From Janthinobacterium sp. (GTDB taxonomy: Bacteria; Pseudomonadota; Gammaproteobacteria; Burkholderiales; Burkholderiaceae_D), in contig NZ_RFSK01000019.1 of NCBI RefSeq assembly GCF_009923995.1, forward strand, positions 1-64,000: a DNA stretch of 64,000 nt, read 5' to 3'. A program made the position numbers and the translations under genes. Below the pieces are notes generated by a model that was given only the letters and a program-made list of their open reading frames with translations, was not told the origin of the DNA and ran no database searches. Below, in pieces: positions 45,184 to 54,028 of this stretch (position 1 is its first letter; each line of letters opens with the position of its first letter).

Positions 45184-46539
45184 ATGATCATGAACATGAC
45201 CCCGTCGGAAATCGTCACCGAACTCGACAAGCACGTGGTGGGCCAGGCCAAGGCCAAGCGCGCCGTCGCCATCGCCCTGCGCAACCGCTGGCGCCGCCAG
45301 CAGGTGGCCGAGCCCCTGCGCCATGAAATCACGCCCAAGAACATCCTGATGATCGGCCCCACGGGCGTCGGCAAGACGGAAATCGCGCGCCGGCTGGCCA
45401 AGCTGGCCGAGGCGCCCTTCATCAAGATCGAAGCGACCAAGTTCACGGAAGTGGGCTACGTGGGGCGCGACGTCGATACCATCATCCGCGACCTGATCGA
45501 CATCGGCATCAAGCAGACGCGCGCGCTGGAAATGAAGAAAGTGCGCGCCCGCGCCGAAGACGCGGCGGAAGACCGCATCATCGACATCCTCGTACCGCCG
45601 GCGCGCGACTTCGGCTTCACGCCGAATACGGCGGCGGCCGTGGACACGGGCGGCGACAGCACGCGCCAGACCTTCCGCAAGCGCCTGCGCCAGGGCGAGC
45701 TCGATGACAAGGAAATCGAGATCGAGCTGGCCGAGGCAGGCCCGCAGATGGAAATCATGGCGCCGCCGGGCATGGAAGAAATGACGGAGCAGATCAAGTC
45801 CATGTTCTCCGGCGTGGGCGGGCAGCGCAAGAAGGCGCGCAAGGTCAAGATCCGCGAAGCGTTGAAGTTGCTGGTCGAGGAAGAAGCGGCCAAGCTGGTC
45901 AACGAGGACGAGCTGAAACAGAAGGCCATCCAGAACGTCGAGCAGAACGGCATCGTCTTCCTCGATGAAATCGACAAGATCGCCTCGCGCTCGGAGTCCG
46001 GCGGCGCCGACGTCTCGCGCGCCGGCGTGCAGCGCGACCTGCTGCCGCTGGTCGAGGGCACGACCGTCAACACCAAGTACGGCATGATACGCACGGACCA
46101 CATCCTGTTCATCGCCTCGGGCGCCTTCCACCTGTCGAAGCCGTCGGACCTGATTCCCGAGCTGCAGGGGCGCTTCCCCATCCGCGTGGAACTGGAATCG
46201 CTGTCGATTGCGGACTTCGAGCGCATCCTGACGAGCACCGACGCCTGCCTGACGATGCAGTACGAAGCCTTGCTGGCGACGGAGAATTTGAAGCTGCAGT
46301 TTGCGCCGGAAGGCATCACGCGCCTGGCGGAAATCGCCTATTCGGTCAACGAGCGCACGGAAAACATCGGCGCGCGCCGCCTGCACACGGTGATGGAAAA
46401 ACTGCTGGAAGAAGTGTCGTTTACGGCCAGCGAAGGCAGCAGCACGACGGAAAATGTGCTGGTGATCGATGCCGCCTACGTCAACGAGCGCCTGGAAGCG
46501 TTGTCGGTCAACGAAGACCTGTCGCGCTACGTGCTGTAA
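45184..46539 (+). CDS. hslU: ATP-dependent protease ATPase subunit HslU (ClpY)
   Basis: The 451-residue AAA+ unfoldase has Walker A GPTGVGKT at 58-65, the pore motif GYVGRD (about 88-93), the intermediate I-domain (about 110-240), Walker [11 protein letters not shown], and sensor/arginine regions [12 protein letters not shown] and [15 protein letters not shown]. The C-terminal LSRYVL inserts into HslV to activate it, as in E. coli. HslU hexamers bind and unfold substrates and feed them to HslV. Three in-frame ATG codons open the gene (45184, 45190, 45196); the first is listed, the second is equally plausible. A small ORF follows after 15 nt. Confidence 0.97.
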   Translation: MIMNMTPSEIVTELDKHVVGQAKAKRAVAIALRNRWRRQQVAEPLRHEITPKNILMIGPTGVGKTEIARRLAKLAEAPFIKIEATKFTEVGYVGRDVDTIIRDLIDIGIKQTRALEMKKVRARAEDAAEDRIIDILVPPARDFGFTPNTAAAVDTGGDSTRQTFRKRLRQGELDDKEIEIELAEAGPQMEIMAPPGMEEMTEQIKSMFSGVGGQRKKARKVKIREALKLLVEEEAAKLVNEDELKQKAIQNVEQNGIVFLDEIDKIASRSESGGADVSRAGVQRDLLPLVEGTTVNTKYGMIRTDHILFIASGAFHLSKPSDLIPELQGRFPIRVELESLSIADFERILTSTDACLTMQYEALLATENLKLQFAPEGITRLAEIAYSVNERTENIGARRLHTVMEKLLEEVSFTASEGSSTTENVLVIDAAYVNERLEALSVNEDLSRYVL

Positions 46540-46554
46540 TCAGGGAGGGGACCG

Positions 46555-46749
46555 ATGGCAAACAAGGCATTGGCGACGCGGCAGAAGATGCAGTTCCGCG
46601 TCGAACCCTCGCAAAAACCGCGCAACCCCGTGGCCAGCGCTGCCCTGCAGCGCAGCGCCGGGGCGCACGTAAAAACCGTCTCCGGCCAGCGCCAGCACGA
46701 AAAACGCCTGCTGGCGAAACTGCTGCTGAAGGCAGACGTCAAAGACTGA
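46555..46749 (+). CDS. Small basic hypothetical protein after hslU
   Basis: The 64-residue ORF is rich in Lys, Arg, Gln and Ala, with no hydrophobic segment. I do not recognise it. It begins 15 nt after the hslU stop with a strong GGGAGGGG ribosome-binding site 5 nt before the ATG, which argues that it is translated from the hslVU mRNA. The stretch NPVASAALQRSAGAH is followed by a charged helix (QHEKRLLAKLLLKADVKD). A role as a stress-induced small protein, HslUV substrate or adaptor would be speculation. It could also be a chance reading frame. Confidence 0.6.
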   Translation: MANKALATRQKMQFRVEPSQKPRNPVASAALQRSAGAHVKTVSGQRQHEKRLLAKLLLKADVKD

Positions 46750-46839
46750 TCTGCAAATGTCCATGGCAAGGCGCATGGACGAAGACAGCATGAGCATGGC
46801 GACGCCGTGCTACGCCGCCAGGGACATGTCAGGCCGCCC

Positions 46840-46867
46840 GCGGACACCCCGCTCCCGGGGCGTCCGC
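46840..46867. terminator. GC-rich hairpin between the small ORF and the convergent OMP gene
   Basis: GCGGAC-A-CCCCG (46840-46851) pairs with CGGGG-C-GTCCGC (46856-46867) with one A/C mismatch and a short loop. It lacks a T run on both strands, but its position between convergent genes suggests a shared 3' boundary. A second inverted repeat GTCCATG/CATGGAC lies at 46759-46780. Confidence 0.45.
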
Positions 46868-46897
46868 CATCAGGCCATCCTTGCCAGCCGCCCGCCG

Positions 46898-47518
46898 TCA
46901 GAAACGGTAGGACGCGCCCAGCGAAAACATGTCGACCTTGGTCGTTTGCTTGTCGTTGTACTTGACGGGCACGCGGTCCCAGTCGAGGTGCAGCGACCAG
47001 TTCTGGTTCAGCGCATACGCCGTGCCGATGCCATAGATCAGGCCAGCCTTGTTCTTCTTGTCCGAACCGCCGCCCAGATAATCGACCTTGCCCTGCGTGT
47101 AGGCCACGCCCGCACGCCCGCTCAGCGTAAACGCGTCGAACTGGTAGCCGAGCACGCCCTGCACGCCGGCGCCCGTGAACTTGCCGCGCCCTGCCGCCTT
47201 GCCGGCGCCCGTGTCAAAACCGGATTTGACCTCGCCGCCCGTGTACCCCACCAGTTCAATCGCAGGCAGGGCCACGCCGCCCTGAAACGGCAGCGCGTTG
47301 AAACTGTAGCCCACGTAGGCCTTGCCATTGCGCTTGCTGCTTTTGTCGCAATCGGCTTGTCCTGGCACGCAGTCAAGGCCGGTATTGGCGCGAAAGCCGT
47401 AGCTGGCGCCCGCGTAGACGGGACCCGGCGCAGGATCGGCTGCGGCAGCCGAGGCATGCAGGGGAGCGATGGCGGCCAGCGCCAGTAATGCTGCGGGAAA
47501 ACGGAAAGTTGGGAACAT
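46898..47518 (-). CDS. Outer-membrane beta-barrel protein (OmpA-barrel-like)
   Basis: The 206-residue protein has a signal peptide (MFPTFRFPAALLALAAIAPLHASAA). About eight amphipathic strands follow, for example VYAGASYGFRAN, KAYVGYSFNAL, GVQGVLGYQF, SGRAGVAYTQG and AGLIYGIGTAYAL, ending in MFSLGASYRF with a terminal Phe for BAM recognition. The size fits an eight-stranded OmpA-like or OmpX-like barrel without a periplasmic domain. There is a Cys pair (C50 and C57 region, LDCVPGQADCDK) that may form a loop disulfide. The function is unknown. The gene diverges from an XRE regulator over 180 nt, which may control it. Confidence 0.88.
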   Translation of the reverse strand: MFPTFRFPAALLALAAIAPLHASAAAADPAPGPVYAGASYGFRANTGLDCVPGQADCDKSSKRNGKAYVGYSFNALPFQGGVALPAIELVGYTGGEVKSGFDTGAGKAAGRGKFTGAGVQGVLGYQFDAFTLSGRAGVAYTQGKVDYLGGGSDKKNKAGLIYGIGTAYALNQNWSLHLDWDRVPVKYNDKQTTKVDMFSLGASYRF

Positions 47519-47612
47519 GGATAACCTCTACAAGTGGGTGGATTGCCTGGTTGTAGCGCACTGCGTGAACCACGCTTCGGCGCCACCAACGGGAGTGTCA
47601 TCGCTTTTGCGC

Positions 47613-47656
47613 CAAAGTACTATCACCTTGTGCAAAGTGTCATTACGGGCTACATT
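47613..47656 (+). promoter_or_regulatory. Promoter and direct repeats upstream of the XRE regulator
   Basis: TTGTGC (47628-47633) and TACATT (47651-47656) are 17 nt apart, 43 nt before the start codon. Two CAAAGT repeats (47613-47618 and 47633-47638) are 20 nt apart, about two helical turns, flanking the -35. They could be operator half-sites for autoregulation. Confidence 0.45.
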
Positions 47657-47698
47657 CGGTACCGGCATCCGCTACCAAACTTGTAAAAAGGATATATC

Positions 47699-48493
47699 GT
47701 GAGTTCGCCTGAACTGGTCTTACGCGTGCTGCGCACCCAATTGCGCGCCGCCGGCATCACTTATAAGGTTCTGGCCGAGCGCATCGGCATGAGCGAGTCG
47801 AGCGTCAAGCGCATGTTCGGCCAGCACGACATGTCGCTGTCGCGCCTGGCCCTGATCTGCAAGGCCTCCGGCATCGCCATGGAAGACGTGCTGCGCGGCG
47901 CGGCCGACATCACGCCGCACGCCGACACGCTCACCCTGGTGCAGGAAAAGTCGCTGGTGGCGCATCCGCGCCTGCTGCTCGTGGCGATCTGCTGCCTGGG
48001 CCACTGGAGCCTGGAACAGGTGGTGGAAACGTATGCGCTGACGCAGGCCGAGTGCATCGGCTGCCTGGCCGAGCTGGACCGCCTGGGCTTGATCGAGCTC
48101 AAGCCGCTGAACCGCTACAGCCTGCGCGTCTCGAACGCCTTCCACTGGCTGGCCGACGGACCCGTGCAGCAGTACTTCCGCGAATACGTGGTGGCCGATT
48201 ATTTCAGCGGGCATTTCGACGGCGCCGGCGAAACCCTGATGTGCATCCCCGCCCGCCTGTCGCTGTCGAGCGCGCAGGAGCTGGTGCAGAAGATCCGCCA
48301 GCTGGCCGAGGAACTGGCGCGCCTGCACCAGAACGACCGGCGCCTGGCGCCGCAGGAGCGCGACGGCTTCACCCTGCTGCTGGGCTTCCGTTCATGGGAA
48401 TTTGCCGCCTTCACGGCCCTGCGGCGCAACCCGGCCAGCGCCCTGCCCGCCACGCCGGGCGCCAGTTACCAGACGGGGCCCAGGAACAGATAG
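47699..48493 (+). CDS. XRE-family transcriptional regulator with unassigned C-terminal domain
   Basis: The 264-residue protein has an N-terminal HTH_XRE domain (about 5-65: GITYKVLAERIGMSESSVKR, then LSRLALICKASGI). A mostly helical C-terminal region of about 190 residues (e.g. YALTQAECIGCLAELDRLGL, resembling a second winged-helix) I cannot assign to a ligand class. The start is GTG with AAGGA 6 nt upstream. It diverges from the OMP gene, a likely target, and its own promoter holds paired repeats. Its last 28 bases overlap the 3' end of the convergent patatin gene, so the two transcripts are complementary at their ends. Confidence 0.85.
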   Translation: MSSPELVLRVLRTQLRAAGITYKVLAERIGMSESSVKRMFGQHDMSLSRLALICKASGIAMEDVLRGAADITPHADTLTLVQEKSLVAHPRLLLVAICCLGHWSLEQVVETYALTQAECIGCLAELDRLGLIELKPLNRYSLRVSNAFHWLADGPVQQYFREYVVADYFSGHFDGAGETLMCIPARLSLSSAQELVQKIRQLAEELARLHQNDRRLAPQERDGFTLLLGFRSWEFAAFTALRRNPASALPATPGASYQTGPRNR

Positions 48494-50721
48494 AAGGTGC
48501 TCTCGCCGCCCTTCGAGGCGCCCGAAGCCATGTACACGGGACCGAAGCGGGTATCGACGGAGATGAAGGCGCTGCTGGCCTGCGTGAACTTGCTGGCCTT
48601 CCAGCGCTCGCTCTGGTCGAAGCCGCCGCCCATTTCCAGCGAAAAGCCGGCCCGCACGGCGCCGCCCAGGGTACTCGGCAGGGAGCCGATGCGGCGCGCC
48701 ATCACCACGCGCGCCAGGGCGATGCTGCGCCCGCTCACGGATTCAAATTCCGTGCCGGACAGGCGCAGGAAGCCGCCCAGGCTGAGCGGCGCTTCGCCCC
48801 GCTGGGCACGCGCCCACTCGCCATACACGTGGCCGGCCCAGTTGCCGTAGCCGAAAGCCTTCAGCGCCGTGACCGAGGAGCGGCCCAGCGCCGCTTCGCC
48901 CGAACCCGTGGTCGAGGCGCGCGTCCAGGTGGCGTCAAACAGCACGCCGCGCGTGGGAAAGCCGGGCGAATCGAGCGTATCGGCGCGGAACTGCACGAAC
49001 TGCGTCGTGCCCAGCGCGCGCGACTCCGGCAGCGTGGGGTCGGCCGGAATCGCCAGCTTGCCCTTGACCTCGCTGCGCGTGACGCCGAACTGCAGGTCGC
49101 CCCAGTTGCCGAACTCGCGTCCCAGGATCAGCGCCCCCGCCTGGCCGTTGTACGCCAGGCGCGCGCTGCGCCGGCCCTGGTCGAACAGGTCCATCGCCGA
49201 CGAGGTATACTGCAGCTGCGGCGCGATATACCACGGGTTGCCGGCGCCCAGCGGCTGCCAGTACTGCACGCCGAAGCCGCGCGCGTTGCCGATCTGCGCC
49301 GTGCTGCGCAGCTCGCCGCCCCAGCTGTTCAGGTTCGAGCGCACATGCAGCAGTTTCAGGGCGAAGCTGTTGCTGTCCCTGAAATCGCTGGACAGCTCCA
49401 GGCCCACGCGCAGGCGGTTGCTGGCCCATGGCGCCTCGACGGCCTTGATGTTGACCGTGCGCTGGTCGCCCGCGTCGACCACTTCCGTCTCCACGCGCGC
49501 CACGTCGCCGCGGCCATACAGCCTGGCGGCCGCCTTGAGCACGTCTTCCTGGCTGACCGCCTGCCCTTCCACCAGGCCCGATTGGGCCTGCAGGATGCGC
49601 GGGTTGATGTCGCCCTCGCTTTCCACGGCCAGGCGCGTGAGTGGCAAGGCCACGTCCAGCAGGGCCGGCGCGGCCAGGCGCAGCTGCTCGCGCGCCGCAT
49701 ACTGCTCCGGCGGCAGGGCCAGCGGCGCCAGGCGGGCGGCCAGCGCCTGCGCCGCCTGCTCGCCGGCGCGCATGGCGCGCGCGTAGTTCTCGAAATCGAG
49801 GAAGCTCACGCCCGTCAGGTCCGGCGCCACCAGGATATCCTGCGGCCGCAATTCCTTCAGCGAGCGCTGCACGTTCTGCTCCGTGAGGATCTGCAGCATC
49901 TGCTGCGCCACGCCGATGGCGCTGCCCAGGTCCTTTTCCGGCGCCAGCGGCGTGCCCACGTTGACGGCGATGACGATGTCGGCGCCCATCGCGCGCGCCA
50001 TGTCGACGGGCAGGTTGCGCACCAGGCCGCCATCGACCACCAGGCGGTTATTCACGCGCACGGGAGAAAACACGCCCGGCACGGCCAGCGAGGCGCGCAT
50101 CGACAGGAACAGCGGCGTGTCGACCAGTTCCACCAGTTCGCCGCTGACCAGGTCCGACGCCACGGAACGGAAAGGCAAGGGCAGCTGGCTGGCCGGACGG
50201 TCGCGCATGCCGGCGGGCAGAAGACGGTTCAAGGCCATCTCCAGCGCCGCATTGCTGGCCGCGGCCGGCGGCGTGGAAATGCCGTTGCGGCTGAGGCCAA
50301 ATTCGATGCGCGAAGGCAGCAGCAAGTCTTCCTCGCGGCGGCGGAAGGCCAGTTCGTCGCGCGGCGGACGGTCGGCCACCACGCGCGCCCAGTTGGTTTC
50401 GCGCGCCATCTTTTCCAGGTCGGCGACGGAGGCGCCGGCCGCATAGGCGCCGCCCACCACGCCGCCCATGCTGGTGCCGACCACCATGTCGACCGGCACA
50501 TGCAGCTCCTGCAGCACTTTCAGGACGCCGATATGCGCCAGGCCGCGCGCGCCGCCGCCCGACAGCACCAGGGCGATGCGCGGGCGCGCGGGCGCGGGCG
50601 CTGCCTGCGCGGAGACGGGGACAGGCGCGGCGGCGGGAACATCGGCGGCGGCGCCAGCTTGCGGCAGGGCGCACAGCGCCGCCACGCAGCCTGCTGCCAG
50701 GACGGCACGGATCGAAAACAT
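48466..50721 (-). CDS. Patatin-like phospholipase fused to POTRA and outer-membrane barrel (type Vd secretion)
   Basis: The 751-residue protein has a signal peptide (about 1-26), a patatin lipase domain (about 48-330), a POTRA-like segment (about 345-425) and a C-terminal barrel (about 430-751). The oxyanion loop is SGGGARG (54-60), the nucleophile S84 is in GTSMGG, and the catalytic Asp D230 is in VDGGL. The barrel has the usual BamA/Omp85-type strands and ends in FYLFLGPVW. This matches PlpD/FplA-type autotransporters, which carry a lipid acyl hydrolase to the cell surface. The terminal Trp replaces the usual Phe. The gene follows gspC by 70 nt on the same strand, but its product needs BAM rather than the T2SS. 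Confidence 0.92.
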   Translation of the reverse strand: MFSIRAVLAAGCVAALCALPQAGAAADVPAAAPVPVSAQAAPAPARPRIALVLSGGGARGLAHIGVLKVLQELHVPVDMVVGTSMGGVVGGAYAAGASVADLEKMARETNWARVVADRPPRDELAFRRREEDLLLPSRIEFGLSRNGISTPPAAASNAALEMALNRLLPAGMRDRPASQLPLPFRSVASDLVSGELVELVDTPLFLSMRASLAVPGVFSPVRVNNRLVVDGGLVRNLPVDMARAMGADIVIAVNVGTPLAPEKDLGSAIGVAQQMLQILTEQNVQRSLKELRPQDILVAPDLTGVSFLDFENYARAMRAGEQAAQALAARLAPLALPPEQYAAREQLRLAAPALLDVALPLTRLAVESEGDINPRILQAQSGLVEGQAVSQEDVLKAAARLYGRGDVARVETEVVDAGDQRTVNIKAVEAPWASNRLRVGLELSSDFRDSNSFALKLLHVRSNLNSWGGELRSTAQIGNARGFGVQYWQPLGAGNPWYIAPQLQYTSSAMDLFDQGRRSARLAYNGQAGALILGREFGNWGDLQFGVTRSEVKGKLAIPADPTLPESRALGTTQFVQFRADTLDSPGFPTRGVLFDATWTRASTTGSGEAALGRSSVTALKAFGYGNWAGHVYGEWARAQRGEAPLSLGGFLRLSGTEFESVSGRSIALARVVMARRIGSLPSTLGGAVRAGFSLEMGGGFDQSERWKASKFTQASSAFISVDTRFGPVYMASGASKGGESTFYLFLGPVW

Positions 50722-50791
50722 GAAGACTCCTGTGGTGACAGCGGCATGGCGCCGTCAGCATGATGGTAACGGGGTGTCGCTGAAAATCAGG

Positions 50792-51346
50792 TCAATTCGA
50801 CGGCGGTGGCGGCACGGCCGTCACCTGCGGCGGTGCCGGCATCTGCACGGCCGGGCGCTGCGCTTCCGTCGGCAAGGGCGGCGGCACCAGGTTCGCCGCC
50901 GGCGCGGGCGTCGGGGCGGCGGCGACCTGCGCCGGCAGGGCCAGCGCCTTGTCGTCGGCCACCAGGTCGATGCGCTTGCTCACGCCGCCGTCGCGCAGCA
51001 GCACGTGGCGCGCATGCACTTCCTGCACCGTCACGCCGGGCACCACCTCGGCGCCTTCCGGCACGGCCACGGAAGGCTTGCCGTCCGTCGAGATGATGGC
51101 CACGCTGCGGCGTCCGTTCTCCGCCGCCACCACGCCCTTGAGCTGGTAGTTGCTGGCCGTGGCCACGCTGACCTGGCCGCCGAACAGCGAGGCGCCCGCC
51201 TCCACGCTGGCATCCTGCACCACCGGCACGGCCGGCGGATTGATGGGGCGTTGCGGTGCCTTGAACAGCTGCATGGCCCAGTAGGCCAGCGATACGGACA
51301 ACGCCACGACGGCGAGCAAACTTGTAAATTGGGGCAAACGCTTCAT
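50792..51346 (-). CDS. gspC: Type II secretion protein GspC (inner-membrane clamp)
   Basis: The 184-residue protein has a short cytoplasmic tail, one transmembrane helix (about 8-28, FTSLLAVVALSVSLAYWAM) and a periplasmic homology region (about 50-130: LFGGQVSVATASNYQLKGVV, GRRSVAIIS, KPSVAVPEGAEVVPGVTVQE). That region contacts the secretin GspD. A Pro/Ala-rich C-terminus replaces the PDZ or coiled-coil domain of larger GspC proteins. GspC links the inner-membrane platform to the secretin and helps select cargo. It is the last gene of the leftward gsp cluster, after gspF by 19 nt, whereas in many species it is first. Confidence 0.9.
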   Translation of the reverse strand: MKRLPQFTSLLAVVALSVSLAYWAMQLFKAPQRPINPPAVPVVQDASVEAGASLFGGQVSVATASNYQLKGVVAAENGRRSVAIISTDGKPSVAVPEGAEVVPGVTVQEVHARHVLLRDGGVSKRIDLVADDKALALPAQVAAAPTPAPAANLVPPPLPTEAQRPAVQMPAPPQVTAVPPPPSN

Positions 51347-51365
51347 GGCTTCCTTGATATTTCTC

Positions 51366-52586
51366 TTAACGCACCAATTGATTAATCTCGATAATCGGCA
51401 TCAATACGGCCAGCACGATCAGCAGCACCACCACGCCCATGGCCAGGATCAGGGCCGGCTCCAGCAGGCCGGCGATGGTGAGCGTGCGGCGCTCCAGGTC
51501 CTGCTCCTGCGCGCTGGCGGCGCGCTCGAGCATGGCCGGCAGCTCGCCCGTGATTTCGCCGGCGCGTATCATGTGGATCAGCATGGGCGGGAAATGCTTT
51601 TGCGCCGACAGCGCGCGCGCCAGGCTCACGCCCTCGCGCACGGCGCCGCTGGCGTCCGCCACCAGCTCCTGCATCGCCACGTTCGTCAAGGTATCGCGGC
51701 TAGTGTCGAGCGCGCGCAGGATCGGCACGCCGGAACCCGTGGTGATGGCCAGGGTACTGGCAAAGCGCGCCGTGTTCAGGCTGCGCTCGAATTTGCCGTA
51801 CAGGGGCGCCGTCAGCAGCCAGGTATGCCAGCGCCGCTTCAGGGCCGGCTGCTGCAAGGCGCGGCGCCAGGCGAACCAGGCGCCGGCCAGGATCACGGCC
51901 ACGATGATGCCGTAATGGCGCACGAAGTCCGACAGCGCCAGCATGATCACCGTCAGCATGGGCAGCTTCTGCTTGGTGTTGGCGAACACGGAAACGATCT
52001 GCGGCACCACGTAGGTGAGCAGGAACATCACGATGGAAAACGCCACCACCGTGACGATGGCCGGATAGGTGAACGCCAGCTTGACCTTCTGCACCAGCGC
52101 ATTGCGCCGCTCGATATAGTCGGCCAGGCGCGAGAGCACGCGCGACAGATGGCCGATCTGCTCGCCCGACGCCACGAGGGCGCGGTAAATCTCCGCGAAA
52201 TCGCGCGGATGGCGCGCCAGCACGTCGGAAAACGCGGCGCCGCCGATCACTTCGGAGCGGATCGACGCGATCAGGTCGCGCAGGTAGGGCCGCTCGGCCT
52301 GTTCCAGCAGCGCGGAAAAAGCCTGCTCCAGCGGCAGTCCCGCTTCCAGCAGGCTGGCCAGCTGGCGCGTGAACAGGGCCAGTTCGGTGCTCGACAGGCG
52401 CTCGCCGAAGCCGCGCCGGCGGGTCACGCCGGCGGCGTCGACCTGCGCGGCGATCTGCTCGACGGCCAGCGGCACCAGGCCTTGCACGCGCAGCTCGGCG
52501 CGCGCGGAACGGGGACTGTCGGCATTGAGCACGCCCTTGCGGGTGGCGCCCAGGGCGTCGACGGCTTCATAACGGAATGCGGGCAT
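51366..52586 (-). CDS. gspF: Type II secretion inner-membrane platform protein GspF
   Basis: The 406-residue protein has the two T2SSF repeats (about 70-195 and 270-395), each with the LPLEQAFSAL / GVPILRALDT-type opening. The three membrane helices lie at about 170-190, 220-240 and 375-400 (LILAMGVVVLLIVLAVLMPI). GspF is the central membrane core that couples GspE ATPase motion to pseudopilus assembly. The start MPAFRYEAVDALG is the standard GspF N-terminus. It lies 10 nt after gspE and 19 nt before gspC in the operon. Confidence 0.96.
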   Translation of the reverse strand: MPAFRYEAVDALGATRKGVLNADSPRSARAELRVQGLVPLAVEQIAAQVDAAGVTRRRGFGERLSSTELALFTRQLASLLEAGLPLEQAFSALLEQAERPYLRDLIASIRSEVIGGAAFSDVLARHPRDFAEIYRALVASGEQIGHLSRVLSRLADYIERRNALVQKVKLAFTYPAIVTVVAFSIVMFLLTYVVPQIVSVFANTKQKLPMLTVIMLALSDFVRHYGIIVAVILAGAWFAWRRALQQPALKRRWHTWLLTAPLYGKFERSLNTARFASTLAITTGSGVPILRALDTSRDTLTNVAMQELVADASGAVREGVSLARALSAQKHFPPMLIHMIRAGEITGELPAMLERAASAQEQDLERRTLTIAGLLEPALILAMGVVVLLIVLAVLMPIIEINQLVR

Positions 52587-52596
52587 GGTGGCGGGC

Positions 52597-54018
<1,422 letters not shown>

Positions 54019-54028
54019 GGCTGCCCCG

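Noticed and set aside
48052..50763. 903-codon plus-strand open frame opposite the patatin gene
   Set aside because: The minus-strand gene has intact patatin and barrel motifs. The plus frame is an Arg/Ala/Gln-rich shadow.
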